This document shows positions 30,707 to 36,740 of a stretch of 37,094 bases of DNA, one piece after another (the stretch's first letter is position 1; the number at the start of each line of letters is the position of its first letter). Source of the stretch: a virus; IMG/VR virus record IMGVR_UViG_3300044641_002715, positions 1 to 37,094 of that record; one strand, written 5' to 3'. The notes under the pieces were generated by a model. That model did no database searches. It saw only the letters and a program-made list of their open reading frames with translations, and had not been told where the DNA came from. The position numbers were made by a program, and so were the translations under genes.

Positions 30707-30881
30707 CGAAATTAAAATATTCGCAAATCTCGTTCATTATTGCGAGATTTTGATTAGATAATAATAATTCTTCGTCAATATTACTTATATCCTCTGAATG
30801 GTCTATTGTCGTGTTTAGCCCATTAATTAATCCTCTGTCTATACAGTCTTGTAATATCTGATATGTTTTAGGCTTTAGCAT
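30693..30881 (-). CDS. Small acidic protein of unknown function
   Basis: Sixty-two residues (MLKPKTYQILQDCIDRGLIN), with an acidic and helical C-terminal half (NEICEYFNFDETE). It overlaps the genes before and after it (14 and 7 nt). Proteins of this appearance occur next to lysis or early genes in Bacteroidota phages. No function recognised. Confidence 0.5.
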   Translation of the reverse strand: MLKPKTYQILQDCIDRGLINGLNTTIDHSEDISNIDEELLLSNQNLAIMNEICEYFNFDETE

Positions 30882-31258
30882 ATTAGTAATTCAAACTCAT
30901 TAGGCATTACAGTTAATATTTCTTTCATGGCTTGTTTAGAACTTGTTACATCTAACCTACCATCATTATTAATGTCTTTTAAGCCTTTACCTGGTAATAT
31001 ACAGCCTAAAATATCAGTGTGGTAATTACCAAAATGAATAAGAATAAAATCTCTATTCTTTACGTCAAGTATATGGAAATGTTCGCCATACTTTGCGCTT
31101 GTTCTTTTCCTTACTTTATATTTTCCTTTAGGTATACAACTAACTTTTCTGTTGTTGTTTTTCCACGCTAATTCTAATGTGTGGTACACTTTGCCATTAG
31201 GTAATGTCATTATTCCTAATGTTTGTACTCCATCGTCTGAAAGTCTTTTTATAATCAT
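30875..31258 (-). CDS. DUF5675-family putative endolysin
   Basis: Using ATG 31258 (MIIKRLSDDGVQTLGIMTLP) gives 127 residues; a TTG at 31264 adds two codons. The family pattern is clear: KVSCIPKGKYKVRKR, HFHILDVKNRDFILIHFGNY, and TDILGCILPGKGL, with the His/Cys arrangement (HFGN, GC) of DUF5675. These proteins are thought to act on peptidoglycan and often stand in for endolysins. Unlike usual, it is separated from the holin and spanin-like genes by the plus-strand cassette array. Confidence 0.7.
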   Translation of the reverse strand: MIIKRLSDDGVQTLGIMTLPNGKVYHTLELAWKNNNRKVSCIPKGKYKVRKRTSAKYGEHFHILDVKNRDFILIHFGNYHTDILGCILPGKGLKDINNDGRLDVTSSKQAMKEILTVMPNEFELLIC

Positions 31259-31284
31259 ACTCAAAAATAATTATTTTTTTTATT

Positions 31285-31314
31285 TGTTGGTTTAAATATT
31301 TTGGTTTAGTTTTG
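31285..31314 (+). promoter_or_regulatory. Promoter reading into the cassette array
   Basis: TTG at 31287-31289 is followed after 17 bases by TAGTTTTG (31307-31314), a good Bacteroidota -7 element. The RHH-like gene starts 17 bases later. As in integrons, one promoter at the array's head could serve several cassettes, but here it precedes the RHH-like gene and not an attI site. Confidence 0.6.
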
Positions 31315-31331
31315 TAAACGAAATAAATAGA

Positions 31332-31484
31332 ATGTTAAAAAATAAAGTAGGAAGACCCCTTAAATTTAAACAACAAACATCTGTTATAGGTGTTCGTGTG
31401 CCAATTGAAACTAAATTAATCTATAAAATAGAAATTGATAAAACAGTGCAAAAATTAGCAAAAGAAAGAGGGGATTTAAAGTAG
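31332..31484 (+). CDS. Small ribbon-helix-helix-like protein at the head of the cassette array
   Basis: Fifty residues (MLKNKVGRPLKFKQQTSVIG), basic, with a GRP-x(n)-strand (SVIGVRVPIETKL) followed by a short helix, resembling RHH antitoxin or copy-number regulators. Its TAG overlaps the first base of the R'' box of attC1, so the gene lies in the position of cassette 1. I could not find its own 5' cassette boundary. It has the promoter at 31285-31314 directly upstream. Confidence 0.55.
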   Translation: MLKNKVGRPLKFKQQTSVIGVRVPIETKLIYKIEIDKTVQKLAKERGDLK

Positions 31485-31615
31485 GTTAACGTTTTGCATA
31501 TACCCGAAGGAGGGGATTACGAAGCATGTAACTATCAATTAACAATGAATATTAACCGAAGCACATACGTTCATTTCAGCACTAAAACCCCTCTTTTGGG
31601 TATATGCTGTTATAG
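31484..31615 (+). repeat. attC site 1
   Basis: R'' ends GTTAAC (31490) and R' is GTTATAG (31609-31615). Arms GCATATACCC (31496-31505) and GGGTATATGC (31598-31607) are perfect inverted copies. Length 132 nt. The loop holds an ATG with a frame reading NRSTYVHFSTKTP before R'. Confidence 0.85.
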
Positions 31616-31641
31616 CCAGTGCTTCTTAAATCTAAATTAAA

Positions 31642-31821
31642 ATGACAAAGAAATTTTCAGACCTTTATGTGGTTGTCAAAACTGATAACCTACTTTACAC
31701 CGATGCTGTTTATGATTTCAAGACTGCGGAAAGTGTCTGTGCAATCGCTAAAGATAGCGGGTATCCAAATGCAGAAGTAATTACTTTATCTTATGCGATT
31801 TGTAATGGATACCAGTTTTAG
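31642..31821 (+). CDS. Cassette 2 protein, unknown function
   Basis: A 59-residue protein, MTKKFSDLYVVVKTDNLLYT, with no Cys-rich or catalytic motif. It uses its own ATG 24 bases after the cassette start. The frame ends TAG only 6 bases before the R'' of attC2, as cassette genes usually do. The product is unknown, as is common for integron cassettes. Confidence 0.65.
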   Translation: MTKKFSDLYVVVKTDNLLYTDAVYDFKTAESVCAIAKDSGYPNAEVITLSYAICNGYQF

Positions 31822-31827
31822 CATTGG

Positions 31828-31959
31828 CTATAACGGTTTATTGCTTTGCGAAGTGGCGGATTTGGAACACCACATCTTCAATATAGAACTACCGTTCAAT
31901 AAAATTACAAGGGTTCAAATTAGCACTTCACCCGCCATTTTGCAAAGCAAGTGTTATCG
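31828..31959 (+). repeat. attC site 2
   Basis: R'' is CTATAAC (31828-31834) and R' GTTATCG (31953-31959). Inverted arms: TTGCTTTGCGAAGTGGCGG (from 31841) against CCGCCATTTTGCAAAGCAA (31932-31950), with two mismatches. Length 132 nt. There is no ATG in the loop, unlike the other four. Confidence 0.85.
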
Positions 31960-32007
31960 GTTCGGGCTTCTCCAATTTTAGAAGTCCACAATTTTATTAT
32001 CAAGAAA

Positions 32008-32289
32008 ATGAAAAGAGTAATTTGGAAATTCCCATTAGAAGTAACCGATGTTCAGGACATTGAAATTCCACACGGTTCAATTTTATTATCAGTTCAAACC
32101 CAAAATGAAACACCTTGCTTATGGGCTTTGATTTACAACACAGAAGCGGAAAAAGAAGTAATCCGATTAAGAACAATTGGAACGGGCAATCCGATAAGTG
32201 ATGAAGATTTTGACCCACGTGATTTTTTAGGTACTTATCAATTAGGTGGCGGTTCATTTGTCGGACACGTTTTTCAGGTCACGTCTTAG
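32008..32289 (+). CDS. Cassette 3 protein, DUF7352-like
   Basis: A 93-residue protein from ATG 32008: MKRVIWKFPLEVTDVQDIEI, then LLSVQTQNETPCLWALIYN, RTIGTGNPISDEDF and GTYQLGGGSFVGHVFQV. This order fits a small family seen in phages and bacterial accessory DNA (DUF7352-like; K-W-x-x-P-V-x-D-x-Q, L-W-A-L, G-T-G-x-P). A GTG frame starting at 31951 would include part of attC2; the ATG is the better start. The function of the family is not known to me. Confidence 0.65.
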   Translation: MKRVIWKFPLEVTDVQDIEIPHGSILLSVQTQNETPCLWALIYNTEAEKEVIRLRTIGTGNPISDEDFDPRDFLGTYQLGGGSFVGHVFQVTS

Positions 32290-32295
32290 CCTGAC

Positions 32296-32427
32296 CGCTA
32301 ACGTTTTGCAGCTAACCGAAGTTGGCGATTGCAAAGCACAAAAATTGAATATAAAAAGAATGTTAAACCGAAGCACAACAGTTCATTTCAGCACTACACC
32401 GCCAATTTTGGTTAGGTGCTGTTATGT
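32296..32427 (+). repeat. attC site 3
   Basis: R'' is CGCTAAC (32296-32302), R' GTTATGT (32421-32427). Arms CAGCTAACCGAAGTTGGCG (32309-32327) and CGCCAATTTTGGTTAGGTGC (from 32400) are imperfect inverted copies. Length 132 nt. The loop contains an ATG (32360) with NRSTTVHFSTTPP, very similar to attC1's loop peptide. Confidence 0.85.
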
Positions 32428-32456
32428 GCCGTTTTTCTTCACAAATCAATAATAAA

Positions 32457-32696
32457 ATGTCAAAACAATTACCAAACACAAGAGAAGAAGCATTTGCTTA
32501 CCAATTTGAGGATGATGTTAAAATTCTTCATTCTATGGCTGTAATGAGCAAAGAAGGATTTAGGAAACATTTGTCAGTATTACAAGCACACATTGATGCT
32601 TATAATAATTTAGATTTACAAAAATTTTGCGAAGAAGCCGAAAGAAAACACAAAATTCAAAAGCAGTATATGTTGGATAATTATGGGTTGTCTTAA
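32457..32696 (+). CDS. Cassette 4 protein, unknown function
   Basis: A 79-residue charged helical protein (MSKQLPNTREEAFAYQFEDD; then FRKHLSVLQAHIDAYNN and EEAERKHKIQKQYMLDN). The ATG at 32457 lies 35 bases after the cassette start. It ends 6 bases before the R'' of attC4. The composition suggests an all-helical fold, perhaps a DNA-binding or toxin-antitoxin-type protein, but there is no recognised domain. Confidence 0.6.
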   Translation: MSKQLPNTREEAFAYQFEDDVKILHSMAVMSKEGFRKHLSVLQAHIDAYNNLDLQKFCEEAERKHKIQKQYMLDNYGLS

Positions 32697-32702
32697 AATG
32701 GC

Positions 32703-32834
32703 ACATAACGTTTCGGGCATTGCAGAAGGCAGGGATTAATAGTACAAACTTTCAATATAGCACAAATGATAAAAGAACTTACAACAGATGAATTAAAGCA
32801 GTCAAGCCCTGCTTTTTGCAATGCCTTGTTATAC
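32703..32834 (+). repeat. attC site 4
   Basis: R'' is ACATAAC (32703-32709), R' GTTATAC (32828-32834). Arms GGCATTGCAGAAGGCAGGG (from 32717) and CCCTGCTTTTTGCAATGCC (32807-32825) are inverted with two mismatches. Length 132 nt. The loop holds the ATG (32766) of the cassette 5 reading frame. Confidence 0.85.
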
Positions 32835-33074
32835 GCAGGGCATTTGTCAACGGATGAACTTTTTGCGGTTTTTGACCAATTAAAGTACAAGGCTTTTGGA
32901 TTTCCTGCTGTGATGCTTTACAAGATGGAGCATAATGACTACTGGGAAGCAGGATTAAGAAACGATGTAAACTGGGTAGAACCAAAGATTGATTGTAAAG
33001 GAAAAACCGCAAAAGATGCAATGGTTTTAATGTACGCTTGGTGTGTCCACAAGGGATACTTGCCTTGCGTATAA
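32766..33074 (+). CDS. Cassette 5 protein, unknown; start lies in the preceding attC
   Basis: A 102-codon frame whose first 21 codons (MIKELTTDELKQSSPAFCNA...) lie in attC4, upstream of the recombination point (32828/32829). The rest (GHLSTDELFAVFDQLKYKAF, WEAGLRNDVNWVEPKIDC, AKDAMVLMYAWCVHKGYL) belongs to cassette 5. No ATG near the crossover exists; a TTG at 32844 is the only early alternative. It ends in the first bases of attC5 (TAA 33072-33074). The domain is unknown, though the C-terminal AKDAMVLMYAW helix recalls small phage proteins. Confidence 0.55.
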   Translation: MIKELTTDELKQSSPAFCNALLYAGHLSTDELFAVFDQLKYKAFGFPAVMLYKMEHNDYWEAGLRNDVNWVEPKIDCKGKTAKDAMVLMYAWCVHKGYLPCV

Positions 33075-33200
33075 CGTTTCTCGGCTTTGTGCAGTGCCGA
33101 ATTAAAATGCACAAAACTTTAAATTAAGCAAAAATGATATTAGAAAACGAAAACTTTAAATTAGCACTGAACTCGGCATTGCACAAAACCGATGTTAGCG
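33069..33200 (+). repeat. attC site 5
   Basis: R'' is GTATAAC (33069-33075), R' GTTAGCG (33194-33200). Arms GGCTTTGTGCAGTGCCGA (from 33083) and TCGGCATTGCACAAAACC (33173-33190) are inverted with two mismatches. Length 132 nt. The loop holds the ATG (33134) of the methyltransferase frame. Confidence 0.85.
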
Positions 33201-33838
33201 GTAGTGTTTTATTCCACGCAGATTGCTTGGAAGTATTACCTAAATTATTTGAAAATTCAGTTGATTATAGTTTTACTTCTCCGCCTTACAACAGAAAGAG
33301 AAATGATAAATATTCAGATTTTACAGATATAAACGAAAATTGGTTACAACTAAATATTGATGTTATTACGGAACTTTTGAGAGTTACAAAAAAACACATA
33401 TTCTACAATATACAAGCTAATTATTACAACCGCCAAGATGTTTATAAATTGATTGGTCATTTTAGTAAAAAAATTGTTGATGTGCATATTTGGGAAAAAT
33501 CAAATCCGATGCCAGCAAGTGGTAAAAATATCACAAATGCAGTTGAATACTTTTTGATATTAGGAAGCGAAAGTTTAAAGTCAAATACAACTTACACTAA
33601 AAATATTATTACAACTTCTGTAAATTCAAGTATGCCAAAAGAGCATAAAGCAGTAATGAAAACAGATGTAGCTGAACACTTTATTAGTAAGTTTACACAA
33701 GAAAATGATATTATTTTAGATTGTTTTTTTGGATATGGAACAACTGGTTTAGTGGCAAAAGAAATGAATAGAAGATATATTGGAATTGAAAAAGAAAAAT
33801 CTTATTTCGATATGTCGGTTGAGCGGTGTGGTTTGTAA
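33134..33838 (+). CDS. Beta-class DNA methyltransferase (cassette 6)
   Basis: A 234-codon frame. The N-terminal motif is FHADCLEVLPKLF, motif IV is FTSPPYNRKRND (TSPPY at 48-52), and motif I comes at the end, DCFFGYGTTG (196-205), so the order is that of beta-class N6-adenine or N4-cytosine methyltransferases. About 40 residues upstream, AVMKTDVAEHFISKF is the SAM-binding motif X. Codons 1-20 lie in attC5 before the crossover (33194/33195), so the start codon comes from the preceding cassette. No restriction gene is nearby. It could shield phage DNA from host restriction. Confidence 0.8.
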   Translation: MILENENFKLALNSALHKTDVSGSVLFHADCLEVLPKLFENSVDYSFTSPPYNRKRNDKYSDFTDINENWLQLNIDVITELLRVTKKHIFYNIQANYYNRQDVYKLIGHFSKKIVDVHIWEKSNPMPASGKNITNAVEYFLILGSESLKSNTTYTKNIITTSVNSSMPKEHKAVMKTDVAEHFISKFTQENDIILDCFFGYGTTGLVAKEMNRRYIGIEKEKSYFDMSVERCGL

Positions 33839-33841
33839 CAT

Positions 33842-33851
33842 TACCGCTAAC
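33842..33851 (+). repeat. Remnant R'' box of the sixth attC
   Basis: TACCGCTAAC here is the exact reverse complement of the start of cassette 6 (GTTAGCGGTA at 33194-33203), so it is the R'' box of the cassette 6 attC. The following bases have none of the inverted arms or R' box. The array therefore ends by truncation. Confidence 0.75.
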
Positions 33852-33895
33852 TGCTAATAGACGAAATTACTAGTAAAATAAAACATTGATTATTA

Positions 33896-34114
33896 ATGTA
33901 CATTTTTACAACACACCTCTGTTATGATGGAAAAATTGGCGTAACTTGTAATGGTGAATATTACGAATTAGAAAGCGGGTTAAGATTAAATCGTGAATAT
34001 CATAATGGCGCAATATACTATCGTTGTATTGGAAGTAAAAAAAGGTATAGCTGGAAAAAATGCAATGACACCAAAATAGCTAAAGCAGTAAAGATAATAG
34101 AAATGCCTTTTTAG
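33896..34114 (+). CDS. Small basic protein of unknown function after the array
   Basis: Seventy-two residues (MYIFTTHLCYDGKIGVTCNG), beta-rich and basic (RCIGSKKRYSWKKC). Its stop overlaps the stop of the minus-strand spanin-like gene by 4 nt, so the two genes converge. It lies 45 bases beyond the last attC remnant and has no attC of its own, so it may be phage-native or a leftover of a cassette. Not recognised. Confidence 0.5.
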   Translation: MYIFTTHLCYDGKIGVTCNGEYYELESGLRLNREYHNGAIYYRCIGSKKRYSWKKCNDTKIAKAVKIIEMPF

Positions 34115-34677
34115 CGCAAAAACTTCCTTCTAATCGTTAATAAAAGCCCCATAGGTGTATTGACCTTGTAATATGTTTTAAGCCCCTTATAGGCTATGTA
34201 AATGGCTATAATTAAGAATGCGCAACCGCCAAATTGTATTTTCACTTTTTCCCACCAATTTAAGTTGGGTTCAACTAATTTAGGCACGAATACTGTTGAC
34301 TGTTCGCTCTTAAACTTATTAATCGTGGTATTTAATGTTTTAATGCTATCTAAGTATGCTAAACAAGTAGCCTGAATAGTTAGCGTATTATCTTTAATTG
34401 AACTGCTTAAAATGCTTCTATTGCCATTAGTAGTTGTTTTATTAACGATGGTTGCCTTTCCTGTACTATCGCAAACTATTTTTATGATTTGAATGGAAGT
34501 ATCAGCAGGAACTTTCACATAGTATGTGATAGTATCAAACGTTATTGAAAGACTGTCTTTAATTACTATCGAAGTATCACTAAATTGATTAAAGCACTTC
34601 TCACATTTTTTTATTTGTCTTGAAGTTGAGCAAGAAAATAAAGTACTAATTAGTAGGAGCGTCAATACCTGTTTCAT
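34111..34677 (-). CDS. Spanin-like lipoprotein (possible unimolecular spanin)
   Basis: A 188-residue protein with a lipoprotein signal (MKQVLTLLLISTLFSCSTS; lipobox LFSC, Cys16), a periplasmic beta-rich region with repeated Thr/Ser (NKTTTNGNRSILSSSIKDN), then a coiled-coil-like stretch and a C-terminal transmembrane segment (GGCAFLIIAIYIAYKGL). A lipid anchor at one end and a transmembrane anchor at the other is the topology of unimolecular spanins that fuse the two membranes during lysis. The neighbouring holin supports this. Its start overlaps the holin gene by 32 nt. Confidence 0.6.
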   Translation of the reverse strand: MKQVLTLLLISTLFSCSTSRQIKKCEKCFNQFSDTSIVIKDSLSITFDTITYYVKVPADTSIQIIKIVCDSTGKATIVNKTTTNGNRSILSSSIKDNTLTIQATCLAYLDSIKTLNTTINKFKSEQSTVFVPKLVEPNLNWWEKVKIQFGGCAFLIIAIYIAYKGLKTYYKVNTPMGLLLTIRRKFLR

Positions 34678-35119
34678 TGTATTGTTTTAAACGATTAACA
34701 ATCCATTTCGGAATTAAATTTGGTTGAATTACAGCGCATTTTTCAAATAGGCTTAATATTTCTCTTACCACTATTCCAGAATAAATTACACTATCTAACC
34801 ATGCTAATATCATTATGTCATTTCCGTTTGCTTTTACATGGGTTGCTGAATGACTACATATAAGCATAACCATATAGACTATAATCTTTGTAAATAACTT
34901 GGCGAATTTATCAGAGGAAACATTTTTTTTTACAAAGGCTACATAAAATCCTAATATCGTGTCAAGGGCAATAAGTACGGTTAGCATAGCGATAAACTCC
35001 CAATCGTTAAAAACATATTTATCAATAATCATAATGACAAAAGATAACACGCTTGAAATTGCCCCAAATTCAGCAAGCGACAATATCTTTTTTCCAATTA
35101 CAAAACTAAGTGATTTCAT
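34646..35119 (-). CDS. Holin (phage_holin_4-like)
   Basis: A 157-residue protein with hydrophobic segments (FGAISSVLSFVIMIIDKYVF, FIAMLTVLIALDTILGFYVA, and ILAWLDSVIYSGIVVREILS) separated by short charged loops, and a hydrophilic C-terminus. The LTVLIALDTILG motif recalls the TcdE/holin-4 family (D-x-x-x-G after a hydrophobic stretch). It would form the membrane lesion at lysis. It overlaps the spanin-like gene; the endolysin-like gene lies on the other side of the cassette array. Confidence 0.75.
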   Translation of the reverse strand: MKSLSFVIGKKILSLAEFGAISSVLSFVIMIIDKYVFNDWEFIAMLTVLIALDTILGFYVAFVKKNVSSDKFAKLFTKIIVYMVMLICSHSATHVKANGNDIMILAWLDSVIYSGIVVREILSLFEKCAVIQPNLIPKWIVNRLKQYNETGIDAPTN

Positions 35120-35137
35120 AATACTACGTATTTATTC

Positions 35138-35320
35138 TTATTTTTTTTTAGTTTTTTTCTTTTTTAAATCCGCTTCAATTTCATTAAATAAATCAGCATC
35201 GGCTTTAGGTTCTTTGCCTTTTAATTTTTCTTTATCCTGAATAGCTTTAAAATCTCTACCTAAAAGAATAGCAATTTTTTTGGCTTCGTTTATGTCAATA
35301 TCTTTTATAAGCAGGTTCAT
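35138..35320 (-). CDS. Small Lys-rich protein of unknown function
   Basis: Sixty residues (MNLLIKDIDINEAKKIAILL) with a strongly Lys-rich tail (LKKKKTKKK) after a coiled-coil-like middle (ADLFNEIEADLK). It overlaps the preceding gene by 4 nt. No family recognised; small basic proteins next to adhesin genes may be assembly helpers, but that is only a guess. Confidence 0.45.
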   Translation of the reverse strand: MNLLIKDIDINEAKKIAILLGRDFKAIQDKEKLKGKEPKADADLFNEIEADLKKKKTKKK

Positions 35321-35553
35321 ATTTCGTAGGTTTCTTCTTCACTTTCAATATAAGGAACTGCATCTGCTATTTCTTCTATACTAAAATATTTTTCATATCC
35401 GCTAACTATCTGTAACCAATATCCCTTGGCTGTAGGACATGTCTTAGTAGCGTATGTTGTAAACAAAGTATCTTCTGAAATGTCTACTTTTATCTGTTCG
35501 CTTATTTGCGAATTTCTTAAATCAAACTCTAACTCTGTTAAATCTATTCCCAT
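35317..35553 (-). CDS. Small protein of unknown function
   Basis: Seventy-eight residues (MGIDLTELEFDLRNSQISEQ), acidic, with a Cys and a Trp (ATKTCPTAKGYWLQIVSGYE). It overlaps the PKD/LamG gene's end by 10 nt and the next gene by 4 nt. Not recognised; it may be a chaperone or accessory protein of the adhesin. Confidence 0.45.
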   Translation of the reverse strand: MGIDLTELEFDLRNSQISEQIKVDISEDTLFTTYATKTCPTAKGYWLQIVSGYEKYFSIEEIADAVPYIESEEETYEI

Positions 35554-36500
35554 AATCCAAATTTACTTGAAAAATATTGAATAACACTTGTTTCATTTGC
35601 TCCTGTTACAATGGCGTTATAAATAGCTATTTCTACTGTTACAAATTGCGCAGGAACGCTTGTGTTGCCTAATCTAAAACCAACCCCTGCTGTTACTCCT
35701 GTTGCCCCTACTAATCTATTTAGTAAGTCGTTTATTCTGATTTCAAACGCTGTTGAACTAAATGTGAATTTTATTAAAAAATACTCACCAACAGGATAGG
35801 CTGTATACGTTTGTGTAGCACCATTAACTACATAGCTCATTGAGTTAGCTAATGTAGTTATGAATTGGGTTGCTGATGTGTCTGTAATTAAATTTCTGTT
35901 ACCTGTAAAAACTGCTGTATGTTTTAGAAGTATAAACACAGTATTACCATTAGGTCTAATATACAGCACGTTTGAATTAGCTAAAGTATCATTAGTTCCA
36001 TCTACTAATGCCCCCCCATAAACGTTACCATCGGGTGCAGTAATTTCTGTTTGATTATATGTTGGTCTATTTGCTGCCGTTCCTTGAGTTAAGTGATAAG
36101 CATTAGCAGTGTCATCATTCCATTGAGATATTACACCGCTTACCAATGTCATATTACTTGGGCTTGCGCCTTGTGGGGCTTTATAATACGCTTGTAAGTT
36201 TGTCTGAACTATTGTCTGTAAAGTAACTACTATAAATCCTACCTTAGTTTCTATAGCTCCTGTTGTAGCGTTTTCGGCTGCTAATGTAACAGTGTAAGTG
36301 CCTGCATAACGATAAGACTTTGTAGGGTTCTGTAATGTTGATGTAGTGCCATCACCAAAGTTCCAAACCCATGAAGTTGCACCTACTGTTAAGTCGGTAA
36401 AGGTTACGGTTTGGTTGGTGTCGGGCGTGGCATCATTTACGCTGAAATCTACGATTAGCGATGCACCCCCACTTGGTAATCTAAAACTTCCTACTGCCAT
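35544..36500 (-). CDS. PKD and LamG-like adhesin / receptor-binding structural protein
   Basis: A 318-residue protein. Residues about 15-95 form a PKD domain (SFRLPSGGASLIVDFSVNDA; WVWNFGDGTTSTLQNPTKS as the typical WxFGDG core; YAGTYTVTLAAENATTGAIE). From about 100 on is a LamG/concanavalin-like beta sandwich (AYYKAPQGASPSNMTL, VISQWNDDTANAYHLTQ, VFILLKHTAVFTGNRN, FKFTFSSTAFEIRINDL). Such pairs bind carbohydrates on the host surface. It starts inside the end of the fibre gene (overlap 10 nt) and is followed by two small genes and the holin. Confidence 0.7.
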   Translation of the reverse strand: MAVGSFRLPSGGASLIVDFSVNDATPDTNQTVTFTDLTVGATSWVWNFGDGTTSTLQNPTKSYRYAGTYTVTLAAENATTGAIETKVGFIVVTLQTIVQTNLQAYYKAPQGASPSNMTLVSGVISQWNDDTANAYHLTQGTAANRPTYNQTEITAPDGNVYGGALVDGTNDTLANSNVLYIRPNGNTVFILLKHTAVFTGNRNLITDTSATQFITTLANSMSYVVNGATQTYTAYPVGEYFLIKFTFSSTAFEIRINDLLNRLVGATGVTAGVGFRLGNTSVPAQFVTVEIAIYNAIVTGANETSVIQYFSSKFGLWE

Positions 36501-36740
36501 ATCTGTAAAGTTACTCCTATATTTCCTGTTGGCAAATTTTTGGCATACACTTTTACCCCTCCAGATTGTGCATCTGTTTTAGGCAATATTTGTGCTGCTA
36601 TTACTATATCTATATCTGCATTATTTGGTATTATATCAACACTACTTGACGCTGTTATATTTGCGTTGCTTAATACTTGTTCTTGTAATCCTGATACTAA
36701 ACTCCACCCTGCTGTTGTAAGCGTTGCACTCGCTTGTATA
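36457..36740. repeat. Right copy of the near-identical terminal repeat (partner 1-284)
   Basis: Same sequence as 1-284 with no difference in the first 126 bases and scattered mismatches after. It covers the end of the fibre gene copy and the start of the PKD/LamG gene. After 36740 the sequence differs completely from positions 285 onward. Confidence 0.85.

Larger units (their letters stand above)
31484..33851 (+). mobile_element. Integron-type gene-cassette array lacking an integrase
   Basis: Five attC-like sites of exactly 132 nt define complete cassettes 2-5 and the start of cassette 6. Cassettes run from TT after the R' G of one attC to the G of the next. Each R'' box is the reverse complement of the 5' start of its own cassette: GTTATAGCC/GGCTATAAC, GTTATCGGT/ACCGCTAAC (one mismatch), GTTATGTGCC/GGCACATAAC, GTTATACGC/GCGTATAAC and GTTAGCGGTA/TACCGCTAAC. 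Only excision and reinsertion of circles predicts this. The last attC is cut off after its R'' (33842-33851). Confidence 0.85.

Noticed and set aside
31951-32289. Longer GTG start for the cassette 3 protein
   Set aside because: It begins at the end of attC2 and adds 19 residues without family resemblance; the ATG at 32008 gives the expected N-terminus MKRVIWKFPLEV.
31484-33200. Repeated 132-nt units considered as a CRISPR array
   Set aside because: Units are 132 nt, not 25-45 nt, with variable sequence, inverted arms and open frames between them; no cas genes are seen. attC structure explains all of it.
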